From: Pantoea latae
GTDB lineage: Bacteria; Pseudomonadota; Gammaproteobacteria; Enterobacterales; Enterobacteriaceae
Direction of reading: 5' to 3'
Length of the DNA stretch: 64,000 nt
NCBI RefSeq assembly: GCF_002077695.1
Contig: NZ_MWUE01000033.1
Span: 248,001-312,000 of the forward strand
In this document: one piece after another, positions 52,870 through 60,982 of the stretch
Numbering within the stretch: position 1 is the first letter of the stretch
Layout: each line of letters starts with the position of its first letter
The notes under the pieces: generated by a model
The model's input: the letters and a program-made list of their open reading frames with translations, nothing else
What the model was told of the DNA's origin: nothing
Databases searched by the model: none
Translations under genes and position numbers: made by a program

Positions 52870-53889
52870 ATGAAAAAAATTGTGGTAAGTGGCTCCTTTT
52901 TTGACATCGGCAGGCAGCTTGGCGCCTTTGGCCGCGAGGCCTGGCAGCAAAAAGTGACGCAAACTGCGCTGTGGCGAACCGTTACCGCGCTGAAGGCCTC
53001 AACGCAGCTGCGCGAGATGCGCGCCAGCGTAATGACGCACTATCCGGCGATCTGGCAGGAGCTGCAGGGACTGGCGCAGGGGCTGGAGGCTGACATCGAC
53101 GAGGTGTTCGCCTGGAACTGCCGCGGCGATTTAGTGCGCTCGACCTCCGACGGCTGTACCACCGTTGCGGGCGTCACCGCGTCGGGCGCGCTGCTTATCG
53201 CGCATAACGAGGATGGCTTTCCGCAGCTGCGTCCCGACTGCGCGCTGGTCGAGGTCACGCCGGATAAGGGCATCGCCTTTCTGAGCTTCGCCTATCCGGG
53301 ATCGATCTGCGGCCATACCTTTGCCGTCAACGCCTGCGGCGTCGTCAACACGGTGAATAATATCCGCGCGGTGCATCGGCCGGCCGGTCTGCCGCGTCAG
53401 GTGCTGGCGCGCGCGGCATTGAACGCCGCCACGCTGGATGAGGCGATAGCGATTCTCACCGCCGCGCCGCGCGCCGGCGCCTTTCACCATACGCTTGGTC
53501 AGATGGGTGACCCTCGCCTCTTCAGCGTCGAAGCTACCGCATCGGGCTGCTCGGTGCAGCCGCTAAACGGCCGCTTCGGCCATGCTAATCATCTTGTTCA
53601 CCCATCGCTGGCGGCAGTTGAGCAGATCGTGACCGACAGCTCGGCGTCGCGCCAGCAGCGGCTGGCCGGCTGGTCAGAGGTGCAGGCGCTTCCTGACGCC
53701 GCGGCGGCGCTGGCAATTCTCTCAGATCAATCACAGGATGCGCTGCCGATCTATCGCCTCAGCGCCGAAGACCCGGATGAGGAAAATACCCTGGCGACGA
53801 TGATTTTCACCCTGCATGCGCAGCGCGTCGACTGGGCACTTTACGGGCTCGAGCGCGATCGGCCCGCTTTACAGGGCGTGATGGGCTAA
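52870..53889 (+). CDS. C45-type NTN hydrolase (acyl-CoA:6-APA acyltransferase-like)
   Basis: 339 residues of the AAT/C45 NTN-hydrolase family. The predicted nucleophile is Cys96 in DGCTTVAG, which in characterised members becomes N-terminal after self-cleavage. LIAHNEDG, YPGSICGHTFAVNACGVV and NTVNNIR are typical flanking blocks. It lies 13 bp after the ATPase gene, ending the operon. A hydrolase that splits an amide bond would release the amine or amino acid used by the aminotransferase. It overlaps the convergent MDR gene by 4 bp. Confidence 0.82.
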   Translation: MKKIVVSGSFFDIGRQLGAFGREAWQQKVTQTALWRTVTALKASTQLREMRASVMTHYPAIWQELQGLAQGLEADIDEVFAWNCRGDLVRSTSDGCTTVAGVTASGALLIAHNEDGFPQLRPDCALVEVTPDKGIAFLSFAYPGSICGHTFAVNACGVVNTVNNIRAVHRPAGLPRQVLARAALNAATLDEAIAILTAAPRAGAFHHTLGQMGDPRLFSVEATASGCSVQPLNGRFGHANHLVHPSLAAVEQIVTDSSASRQQRLAGWSEVQALPDAAAALAILSDQSQDALPIYRLSAEDPDEENTLATMIFTLHAQRVDWALYGLERDRPALQGVMG

Positions 53890-54851
53890 GGCACGGCGCG
53901 ATCATCCTCGAACAGCAGCAGCGGCTTTGCGACTCTTCCGGCTGAACGCCACGCCGCCAGGGCCGCGCGCCACTCCTGCAGCGCGAAGGGCATGACGCCG
54001 CCGGTCTGGCTGGTCGCCAGCGCCGGCCAGAGGCGCGAAAACGCCGCCTGCCACTCAGCGGGGTCCAGCGCGGGAAGGGTGTTTCTGATATGGAACCAGT
54101 GGACCTGCGGTAACGCCTGGCGTAAACGGAATGGCTGACCCGAGAGTAGGCCGTAGGAGATGAACAGGCCTGAGGCGGGCATCGCCTCGCGTATCGCTTC
54201 CGCCAGCGCGCCGCCTGTTGCGTCATAAACCCGCTCCGCGCGGGCAGCGTAGCGGCGAACGGCGGCGGCGTTGCTTTGTTGCACCGGCGTAATGCCGCAC
54301 GCCTCCAGCCGCGCTGCATGCACCGGCGAACGATAGATGCCCGTGACGGAAAGCGCGCCCGCCTGCTGCGCCCACTGTCCCGCCAGCAGTGCGCAATCCG
54401 TGCCCGCCGCCGTCAGCAGCAGATGTTTACCCGCCGGGGAAAAGTGCTCGATCATCAGCTGCGCCGCGAGGGGATTAATATAGCCGCGCGCCGCCAGCGT
54501 GCTGTCGATGTCGTCCGGCACAAGGATCGCCCGATCGGCCGGGCAGTCCACCAGACTCTGCCAGGTGCCTTCGCCGCGCAGCGCCAGCACGCGTTTGCCG
54601 ACCAGCGCGGCGTCGGCGCCGTGCGCCTCGACCACCATGCCGACGCCTTCGTAGCCGGCTACCTGCGGCAGCGCGATGCGATGTCGGTAGGCGCCGGTAA
54701 CCGGGATCAGGTCCGAGGCGTTAACCGGCGCATAGTGCATTTTTACCCTGACACAACCCGCGGCAAGCGCGGCTTTCGCTCCCGCTTCCAGCGTCAGAAC
54801 TTGCTCAGGCTCGCCAAAGCGTCGGTAGCCGAGCGCGTGGTTCACAGGCAT
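53886..54851 (-). CDS. MDR-family (quinone reductase-like) oxidoreductase
   Basis: 321 residues. YAPVNASDLIPVTGAYRHR and VAGYEGVGMVVEAHG open the GroES-like domain; LLTAAGTDCALLAGQWAQQAG is the nucleotide site, with the usual GxGGVG degenerated. Zinc ligands are absent, as in NADPH-dependent enoyl or quinone reductases. No operon partner is evident: it converges with the C45 gene and diverges from DUF1275. Confidence 0.83.
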   Translation of the reverse strand: MPVNHALGYRRFGEPEQVLTLEAGAKAALAAGCVRVKMHYAPVNASDLIPVTGAYRHRIALPQVAGYEGVGMVVEAHGADAALVGKRVLALRGEGTWQSLVDCPADRAILVPDDIDSTLAARGYINPLAAQLMIEHFSPAGKHLLLTAAGTDCALLAGQWAQQAGALSVTGIYRSPVHAARLEACGITPVQQSNAAAVRRYAARAERVYDATGGALAEAIREAMPASGLFISYGLLSGQPFRLRQALPQVHWFHIRNTLPALDPAEWQAAFSRLWPALATSQTGGVMPFALQEWRAALAAWRSAGRVAKPLLLFEDDRAVP

Positions 54852-54997
54852 GTTTTTATCATCCGTTGTTGATCCTTACTCGTCTAAAGCGTTACGCCGC
54901 CGCGCCGCTTTTCTCGCGCTCCGTTTGGCTTAATCCCTTTTTATTACCTATATCTGAATATCACCCTTTAAGCCTTATCACCGATATCAGGAGCGTT

Positions 54998-55648
54998 ATG
55001 CCGTCACTCCGCGATACCAAACCGGCCGCTGGTCAGCTCTTCGTGCTGTTGCTGGTCACCGTCGCCGGGATGACCGACGCCACGCTTTATCAGCACAGCA
55101 AAGAGCTGCTGGCGGTCTATATCACCGGCGACAGCAGCAAACTGGGGCAGTTTCTCCAGCAGGGAGAGATGGCGAAGGCGCTGCCGCTGCTCGGCATTAT
55201 AGGCGCCTTCTTTATCAGCACCACCTTAACCGCCTGGCTTGGCGATCGGCTCGCGGGCCGTCGCGCACCGGTGCTGATGACGCTGATCGCGCTGCTCTTT
55301 TTCATTGCCTGGCCCGCCAGCGCGCCGGAGTACCCCGTTATGGTGGTGATAGTCATCGCGCTGGCGATGGGCGCGCTGAATCAGGTCGACCCCGACGAGC
55401 CCGGCGTCACCTTTATGACCGGCACGCTGGTGCGGCTGGGACGCAACCTGGCGAAAGGGGCGTTTGCCAGCGCCGCGCCGCTGGCGCTGCGTTGGCTGGT
55501 CTGGCTGCTCTCCGCTTTTGCGGGCGCGGCGCTTAATGCCCGCTTCCCCGCCTTCACCCTACTGATTATCGCCGTCTGGTCGCTGGTGCTGGCTGGGTTC
55601 AGCCTGGCTCTCGGCGTCGGACAAGGCTACGCCACTCAGGATGCCTGA
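54998..55648 (+). CDS. DUF1275 (YoaK-family) membrane protein
   Basis: 216 residues from the ATG at 54998 with CAGGAGCG upstream; a frame from 54866 lacks a ribosome site. Six hydrophobic segments; VTVAGMTDATLYQHSKELLAVYITGDSSKLG is the DUF1275 opening (TDxxxY and the TGxxxxxG loop), and LNQVDPDEPGVTFMTGTLVRLG is the repeat half. Function in bacteria is unknown. It is 12 bp upstream of a Gfo/Idh gene. Confidence 0.85.
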   Translation: MPSLRDTKPAAGQLFVLLLVTVAGMTDATLYQHSKELLAVYITGDSSKLGQFLQQGEMAKALPLLGIIGAFFISTTLTAWLGDRLAGRRAPVLMTLIALLFFIAWPASAPEYPVMVVIVIALAMGALNQVDPDEPGVTFMTGTLVRLGRNLAKGAFASAAPLALRWLVWLLSAFAGAALNARFPAFTLLIIAVWSLVLAGFSLALGVGQGYATQDA

Positions 55649-55660
55649 CAAGGAGGCAAG

Positions 55661-56917
55661 ATGTCGCACCACGCTCCCCGTTTCTCTTCCGCCGGTCCTG
55701 GAACCGCCACCGGTCCCCATTTGCCCGTCGCTGGCGAGCCGCTGTCGCCGCAGCCGATAGATGTCGGCCACGTCGAGCAGCAGCGCGTCACGTTCGAAAA
55801 CTGGAAAGGTGAGGGCGATCGGCCAGAGCCGCAGCCGCCCACCCCGCGCGCGCCGCACAAGCGGCTCGGCGTGGCGATTGTCGGGCTGGGACGCCTTACG
55901 CTTAATCAGATCCTGCCCGCATTCTCTCAGAGCCAGCTGGCGCGTCCGGTCGCGCTGGTTTCTGGTCGTCCTGAAAAAGCACGCGCGGTCGCCGCGCAGT
56001 ATGGCATCGATCCGGCCGCCGTTTATCACTATGACGAGATGGCACGCATGGCGGAGAACCGTGAAATCGACGCGGTTTATATCGTTACGCCCAACGGCCG
56101 GCATCGCGACCACGCGCTGGCGGCGGCGCAGGCGGGCAAGCACGTGCTGTGCGAGAAACCGATGGCCAATACCTCGGCTGAAGCGCGCGAGATGATCGCG
56201 GCCTGCGCTGACGCGGGCGTCAAGCTGATGATCGCCTATCGCTGCCAGTATGAGCTGCTTAATCTTGAAACGGCGCGGCTGGCGCAGTCCGGCGAGCTTG
56301 GCGCGCCGCGCATTATTCACGCTACCAATACGCAGGTGCACGGCGCGGGCGATCAGTGGCGCATTCGCGCCGCGCTGTCGGGCGGCGGAGCGCTGCCCGA
56401 TATCGGCCTCTACTGCCTTAACGGCGTGCGCACCATGCTGGGCGAAGATCCCATCGAGGTTTATGCGCAGATCGTCAATCCCGTGGGAGACGAGCGCTAC
56501 GCCGAAGTTGAAGAAACCGTCTCCTTTACGCTGCGCTTTCCTTCAGGGGCTATCGCCAACTGCGTCACCAGCTATGGCGCGCACGAGTGTAAAAATATGG
56601 AGATCCGGCTGGAGAAAGGGTCGCTGGAGCTGGAGAACGCCTTTGCCTATCAGGGGCAGCGCCTCTATGTGGCACAGCTACGCGATGGCCGCGAGCAGAT
56701 GAGCGAGATTCGGCTGGCGCCGAAAAATCAGTTCACGCTGGAGATTGATCATTTCGCCGACTGCGTGCTAAACAGCCGCACGCCGCATACGCCGGGCGAA
56801 GAGGGCCTGCAGGATCATATTCTGATGGAGGCGATCTACCGCTCGGCGCGCGAAGGGGTGCCGGTGAAGATCGATGCCCCTTCCGCGCATCCGCCGGTGG
56901 CTGCGGACGCACGTTAA
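55661..56917 (+). CDS. Gfo/Idh/MocA oxidoreductase, glucose-fructose oxidoreductase-like, with N-terminal extension
   Basis: 418 residues. A strong AAGGAGG site supports the ATG at 55661, so the first 65 residues, rich in Pro, Gly and His with no signal peptide, are real. The Rossmann motif GLGRL, EKPMANTSAEAREMIAAC with its Lys, and YRCQYELLN match glucose-fructose oxidoreductase relatives, and GGGALPDIGLYCLNG holds the catalytic Asp. Classic GFOR is exported by a Tat signal, which is absent. Cytoplasmic oxidation of a sugar is likely; it overlaps no neighbour. Confidence 0.85.
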   Translation: MSHHAPRFSSAGPGTATGPHLPVAGEPLSPQPIDVGHVEQQRVTFENWKGEGDRPEPQPPTPRAPHKRLGVAIVGLGRLTLNQILPAFSQSQLARPVALVSGRPEKARAVAAQYGIDPAAVYHYDEMARMAENREIDAVYIVTPNGRHRDHALAAAQAGKHVLCEKPMANTSAEAREMIAACADAGVKLMIAYRCQYELLNLETARLAQSGELGAPRIIHATNTQVHGAGDQWRIRAALSGGGALPDIGLYCLNGVRTMLGEDPIEVYAQIVNPVGDERYAEVEETVSFTLRFPSGAIANCVTSYGAHECKNMEIRLEKGSLELENAFAYQGQRLYVAQLRDGREQMSEIRLAPKNQFTLEIDHFADCVLNSRTPHTPGEEGLQDHILMEAIYRSAREGVPVKIDAPSAHPPVAADAR

Positions 56918-56926
56918 CCCGTTGGG

Positions 56927-57559
56927 TCACTCTTCCAGTTCATACTGCACCGAGAGCTGGCCCTTTTTCTCTTTCACTTTCAGAATGCGGATCGCGCCGA
57001 TCTCCCTGGTGTTCTGCACATGGGTGCCGCCACAGGCGTAGGGCTTGAGATCGCCCCAGCTGACCATGCGCTTGCCCTCTGCTTCGCGTATCACGCGGCT
57101 GTCGCCGCGCTGCACCAGCGCCGCCGCGTCCGCACGTAAACTCTCTATCGTGACGGGGAAAACAGACCCGGCCGCCTCAAAAACGATGCGACCTTCACCC
57201 GGCTTATGGTTGCCTTTTACGCCCAGCCAGCCATATTTTTCCCCGGCCAGGCCAATAATATGACCGGCTGAGTGATAGCGGGTATGGCGTGCGCGCAGTG
57301 CGGCGTCAACCTGCAGATGCGCCGGGCCAACTATCAGCGGGCGATCGGTGATGTGGATCAGCGCATCGCCCTCCTGAACCGCCTGAAGCATGGCGACGCC
57401 GTTAATGGTGCCGCGATCGGAAGGCTGTCCGCCGCCCTGAGGATGAAACAGCGTGGCGGAAAGGGTAACGTGGAAGCGATCTTCGCCAATGGAGGTGCAG
57501 CCGGTGACCCAGCTCTCCATCTCCAGCGCGTCGCTGACAAAATAGGTTCTTTCAGTCAC
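56927..57559 (-). CDS. Alanyl-tRNA editing protein, AlaX-like
   Basis: 210 residues from the GTG at 57559, chosen because AGGGAG is 7 bp upstream; a GTG at 57601 lacks one. LFHPQGGGQPSDRG, HTRYHSAGHIIG (zinc ligands H96 and H100), and CGGTHVQN (C176, H180) are the AlaX zinc-binding editing domain. The enzyme hydrolyses mischarged Ser- or Gly-tRNA(Ala), or acts on D-aminoacyl or small ester substrates. It has no catalytic alanyl-tRNA synthetase part. It lies 49 bp from the BLUF gene on the same strand. Confidence 0.87.
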   Translation of the reverse strand: MTERTYFVSDALEMESWVTGCTSIGEDRFHVTLSATLFHPQGGGQPSDRGTINGVAMLQAVQEGDALIHITDRPLIVGPAHLQVDAALRARHTRYHSAGHIIGLAGEKYGWLGVKGNHKPGEGRIVFEAAGSVFPVTIESLRADAAALVQRGDSRVIREAEGKRMVSWGDLKPYACGGTHVQNTREIGAIRILKVKEKKGQLSVQYELEE

Positions 57560-57608
57560 GAAAAGCTCCCTGTAGCAGGCATCCTTGCCCGGGTAAGTCA
57601 CTAGCGGG

Positions 57609-58781
57609 TTAGATCGCTTCGCGTAGCTCTGGCCAGGCGACGGCGGCGCCGGTGCGGCTGAAAAGATGGCCCTGGAAGTTAATTACGCCCGCCGCTTCCA
57701 GCCACATCCACTCTTCCGGGCGCTCAATGCCCGCCGCGATAACGGTAATCTCCAGCGCGGAGCAGCACTTGATAATCGCCTGCACCACCGCCTGTTTCGG
57801 GCCGCTGCGATGCACGTCGCGAATAATCCCGGCGTCGATGCGGATACGGTCAGGCTGAATGCGGGTCAGCATCGACAGGCCAGCGGATCCGTCGCCGAAA
57901 TTATCGATGGAAAGGCTGATGCCGGCCTCTTTAAGCTGTCTGACCGCGATGGTAAAGGCGTCGAGCTGCGAAATCACTTCGGTTTCGCTGACGCCAATAA
58001 TCACCTGCTCCGGCACCAGACCGGCGCTGCGAATATCATCCACGATAATGCGCACCGCCTCCGGGATCGCCACCAGCGTCATCGGCAGTAGGCTGACATA
58101 GAGCGACATGCCGTCCGGGCAGGCTCTGCCTGCCTGGGTAAACGCCTGCCTGACGGCGTCCAGGCTGGCCTGATACTTCGGCAGCCCTTCAGCGGCGGCG
58201 TCAGCGCCGAGAGTGGCGATGGCTTCCAGCGCGGTGACCTGACGGCCCAGCGGGTCGATAACCGGATGAAAGGTCACGCCGTGGTCGGCTGGCCAGTTTT
58301 CGCTGGCACCCGTCTGGTCGGCGATAAACTCCCAGTATTCCACCGGCGGCACTTCAAAATAGTTCTCTTTTTCACGCGATTCGACAAAGGTGCGTAAAAA
58401 TTGCAGGCCGCGATCGTCGTACGTCAGGCGATAGCGCGAGGTGCCCTTGTCCAGCACCGCCTGCAGGACGGTAGAGCGATCGTGTTCGCGCAGGTCGAAC
58501 AGCTCCATGCCTGCGTTGCCGAAGCGGCGCGACGGGGAATAGTCGCGCATCAGCTCCACCACGTTATGGTGGCGGTTATCCGCGCATATCTTACTGTAGA
58601 TCGCCAGCACGCCCGCCTCGGGTCCCTCCAGAATCTGGAAGAAGTGGGTGCCGTTGAACAGCAGGATGCCTGTCACCTGATGTGAGGCGTTTAGCTCGCT
58701 GGCTTTATCGACCATGCCGGGAAGTGATTTAACCGGGAGACTATCTGAAATATGGCTGCGATAAATTATTGTTGTAAGCAT
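57609..58781 (-). CDS. bluF: BluF: BLUF blue-light sensor with degenerate EAL domain
   Basis: 390 residues. BLUF flavin-binding domain 1-93: Tyr7, Asn31 and Gln49 are in place (LTTIIYRSH, NASHQVTGILLFNG, FFQILEGPE). EAL domain about 165-390: EAL reads EAI, DDFGTG reads DNFGDG with the second metal Asp lost, and AEGVE reads AAGIE. c-di-GMP hydrolysis is therefore not expected. In E. coli BluF relieves repression by BluR on ycgZ-ymgAB-ariR. Those effectors lie on the other side of the 413-bp gap, but bluR is not in the window. Confidence 0.9.
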   Translation of the reverse strand: MLTTIIYRSHISDSLPVKSLPGMVDKASELNASHQVTGILLFNGTHFFQILEGPEAGVLAIYSKICADNRHHNVVELMRDYSPSRRFGNAGMELFDLREHDRSTVLQAVLDKGTSRYRLTYDDRGLQFLRTFVESREKENYFEVPPVEYWEFIADQTGASENWPADHGVTFHPVIDPLGRQVTALEAIATLGADAAAEGLPKYQASLDAVRQAFTQAGRACPDGMSLYVSLLPMTLVAIPEAVRIIVDDIRSAGLVPEQVIIGVSETEVISQLDAFTIAVRQLKEAGISLSIDNFGDGSAGLSMLTRIQPDRIRIDAGIIRDVHRSGPKQAVVQAIIKCCSALEITVIAAGIERPEEWMWLEAAGVINFQGHLFSRTGAAVAWPELREAI

Positions 58782-59194
58782 TAATGCTCCGGCTTTTATG
58801 TGATTGTCGCGGCCACCATAACAGCTTAAGCGCGCCTAAAGCGAATTATTATTGGCCTGATTTTGTAATAAAAGGATTTATCAGAAATAATCTGGTTAAA
58901 AGGCGTAAATTAAACAGAGATGTACAACAATTTTGGCGTCGCTTACGTAAATTTCAAGCTATTTATACCTGTTTAAGTTACTGAATTGTATGATCTTTAA
59001 AGCATTGATTTGCTGTTAAAGCCAAATGCCGCTTCGCTTGTTTTAACGGTACAATAATTTTATTTTTGTACAGCCTGCTGCGGCGATCTGTTAATCCACT
59101 CAGCCGCGGCTTTACAAAAATAAAATATCAACGGGGTCATGGCCGCTAAAATGAGAGGTGAGGTTATTCACTATTCGCAAACGGAGGAGAGTTC
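58782..59194. promoter_or_regulatory. AT-rich gap between bluF and the ymg genes, with TGTACA boxes
   Basis: This 413-bp stretch is markedly AT-rich compared with the rest of the window and holds no gene. TGTACAA at 58921-58927 and TTGTACAG at 59066-59073 resemble the sites downstream at 59594 and 59689. It must hold both divergent promoters; their exact positions are unclear. Confidence 0.5.
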
Positions 59195-59500
59195 GTGTTA
59201 TTTCACAACCATGAGAAAGGTCACGCCGTAATTGGCGAAGCTGTTATCAACCTCGCTCTCGATGGAAAGGAAATAAGCGTTGAGACACTCATCGCTGAGC
59301 TTGGTCTGATGGCGGAAACGGAGACGCATGCCGCGAAGCTTACTGAGATCGAAGAAGCCAGACGCTGGCTTCAACGGTATCAGCATCACGACGCCCGGCA
59401 TCAGTCCGAACTGCACTGGCTAACGGTGACGGGTCGGAACGATGATGGAAAACACAGCGAGGACGTCATTCGGCTCCGGCCGGAAAACGACGATGAATGA
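59195..59500 (+). CDS. YmgA/AriR-family small biofilm-control protein
   Basis: 101 residues starting with GTG behind a strong ACGGAGGAGAG site. AVIGEAVINLALDGKEISVETLIAELGLMAE is the AriR/YmgB-type helical hairpin, closest in layout to YmgA; the tail (NDDGKHSEDVIRLRPENDDE) is acidic and disordered. Such proteins act through the Rcs phosphorelay in E. coli to favour colanic acid and repress curli. It is the first gene downstream of the bluF gap. Confidence 0.8.
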   Translation: MLFHNHEKGHAVIGEAVINLALDGKEISVETLIAELGLMAETETHAAKLTEIEEARRWLQRYQHHDARHQSELHWLTVTGRNDDGKHSEDVIRLRPENDDE

Positions 59501-59593
59501 TAGCCTCAATATCGGGCGCGTCTGACGCGATCCGGCCGGAGAACCCTGTCAGGGATGACGCTTTTCCTCTGTTGTTCTGCATCAGCAGCCGGC

Positions 59594-59609
59594 AAAGTTG
59601 TACAACTTT
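59594..59609. promoter_or_regulatory. Perfect 16-bp palindrome AAAGTTGTACAACTTT
   Basis: A perfect palindrome centred on TTGTACAA in the 291-bp gap before ycgZ. Its TGTACA core recurs at 58921, 59067, 59689 and 59708. This is consistent with a MerR-type regulator such as BluR/MlrA. Confidence 0.6.
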
Positions 59610-59685
59610 ACAGGCGTATTTTGTCGAGCTGACACCACGTAATGCCCTGTTTAGGGTAATTTAGCACTTTTTGCACAAAAATAAG

Positions 59686-59718
59686 ACCTGTACAACTACG
59701 CATTAGCTGTACAAGTTT
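59686..59718. promoter_or_regulatory. Two TGTACA boxes 19 bp apart upstream of ycgZ
   Basis: CTGTACAACT at 59688-59697 and CTGTACAAGT at 59707-59716 are near-identical and 19 bp apart centre to centre, matching the 19-20 bp promoter spacing handled by MerR-type regulators. They lie about 80 bp before the ycgZ start. Confidence 0.55.
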
Positions 59719-59791
59719 GGCAGAGTTGGTTAACTTTACCCCATGCAGCAGTGCTCACACATTAATCGCTTGTTAACGCAGAGGGTTTACC

Positions 59792-60028
59792 ATGCGCCAG
59801 AACGTGACAGTTTCAGACACCGTCCGCTATATCAGCAACGCCGCGCTGCCGACCCAGCAGGAAACCCTGGGGCAAGTGGTCGTAGAGATCCTGCGCGCTG
59901 GCCAGAACCTGAACCGCAAAGCGCTTTGCTCGCGGCTGATCCGTCGCCTTGAACAGGCGTCAGGCCCAGAGGAAGAGCAGCAGCTTCATTTACTGATCGG
60001 CATGCTGTTTAGTCAGCAGACAAGTTAA
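59792..60028 (+). CDS. ycgZ: YcgZ-like connector protein
   Basis: 78 residues. TQQETLGQVVVEILRAGQNLNRKALCSRLIRRLEQASGPEEEQQLHLLIGMLF closely follows E. coli YcgZ (QQETLGEIVTEIL, NLSRKSLCAKLLCRLE, LIGLLF). YcgZ is induced by blue light and cold through BluF/BluR and signals to Rcs to reduce curli. A GAGGGTTTACC site precedes the ATG. It is 292 bp from the preceding gene, with TGTACA sites between, so it probably has its own promoter. Confidence 0.87.
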   Translation: MRQNVTVSDTVRYISNAALPTQQETLGQVVVEILRAGQNLNRKALCSRLIRRLEQASGPEEEQQLHLLIGMLFSQQTS

Positions 60029-60135
60029 AGCTGTTTAACCAGATTAAGGTTCAGGCTTTCGGCTTCGCCTGACATTAATCTTCCTGTTTTCGGCGCTGCG
60101 CTTTCGAGCCGCAGACTCTGATAAAAGAATCGACT

Positions 60136-60411
60136 ATGCAAACTCATTCAACCGCGCAGCGTACACCCTCCACCGAAGCCGCTATCATTAACCATTTCCG
60201 CGAGGCGGGCGATCGCCTGGAAGCAGAAGCGCAGGTGCTCGAGGCGGCGATTCGCGATATCGTTATCCACGGCAAGCGCGTCACCAGCAAAGCCATCATT
60301 ATCTGGCTTATCGCTGAGCTGGAGAGCACCACGGACGTTGTACAACTGGACGTGCTGCGCCACTGTCTGGAAATCGTGGTCGGCCGCACGCCGGATGACG
60401 AAGGCATTTAA
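60136..60411 (+). CDS. ariR: AriR/YmgB family biofilm regulator
   Basis: 91 residues. INHFREAGDRLEAEAQVLEAAIRDIVIHGKRVTSKAIIIWLIAELEST then VLRHCLEIVVGRTPDD matches AriR (YmgB) segment by segment. AriR affects biofilm and acid resistance downstream of the BluF pathway. The ATG has only a weak ribosome site (AAAAGAATC). Its stop overlaps the end of the small peptide gene on the other strand by 4 bp. Confidence 0.85.
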   Translation: MQTHSTAQRTPSTEAAIINHFREAGDRLEAEAQVLEAAIRDIVIHGKRVTSKAIIIWLIAELESTTDVVQLDVLRHCLEIVVGRTPDDEGI

Positions 60412-60521
60412 GGCGCTGTCTGGCTCACAGACGCGGGCGGGGCAGTTTCAAACTGTCCCTGCGACGCCATAACGGAACAGCTGACGGCGGCGGCAAGGGA
60501 AACGGCAATCCAGATTTTCAT
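60408..60521 (-). CDS. 37-residue secreted or membrane peptide
   Basis: An ATG at 60521 follows GGAGAGAGCC and opens a 37-codon frame: MKIWIAVSLAAAVSCSVMAS, then QGQFETAPPASVSQTAP. This is a classical signal peptide with a VMA-S cleavage site, and a 17-residue mature tail. Its TAA overlaps the ariR stop in convergent arrangement. It is too short for most gene callers and no family is recognised. A role in the envelope near the BluF/ymg module is only suggested by position. Confidence 0.6.
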   Translation of the reverse strand: MKIWIAVSLAAAVSCSVMASQGQFETAPPASVSQTAP

Positions 60522-60645
60522 GGCTCTCTCCAGGTCTTATCAGGTTAATAAACATTAGCCTGGCACGGATACGCGGTAGCGAAAGTGCTGGCGACCAGAA
60601 AAGGACTTTTCTGAGAGAGAAGCGGGCGGGCAACCGCCGCCCGTT

Positions 60646-60903
60646 TCAGTGCAGCAGCTGACCTGCCGCCGGGCGATCCAACTGAAAGCCGGAAGAGACC
60701 GCACGCGAGCGCAGCTCGCGGGTAACTTTGGCAATCGCGCAGCGCATCGCGGTCACACGCTCGCTATCCTGCTCATCTTGCATCTGATGCTGCAGCGCCT
60801 CGGTCACGGCGCGCCAGCTAATCTCTTCGCCAGCATTTACCAGTTGCATAATCGCTTCGCCAATAACGATATCGGTCATTCTCTCATCTGCGTTATTCTT
60901 CAT
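60646..60903 (-). CDS. YmgA-like small protein
   Basis: 85 residues. MTDIVIGEAIMQLVNAGEEISWRAVTEALQHQ resembles the first gene of the module (59195: VIGEAVINLALDGKEISVETLI) and E. coli YmgA. The ATG at 60903 has a poor site; MTD at 60879 with AGAG upstream is an alternative. It is on the minus strand, convergent with ariR, so control may differ. A fourth member of the AriR-like set in 2 kb. Confidence 0.72.
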   Translation of the reverse strand: MKNNADERMTDIVIGEAIMQLVNAGEEISWRAVTEALQHQMQDEQDSERVTAMRCAIAKVTRELRSRAVSSGFQLDRPAAGQLLH

Positions 60904-60982
60904 ATTTACTCGTCTCGCCTATGACATACAAAAAGCGTAGCACAGGAAAGCGTGGTCGTAGCCGCTGCCGATCCTGAAACCA

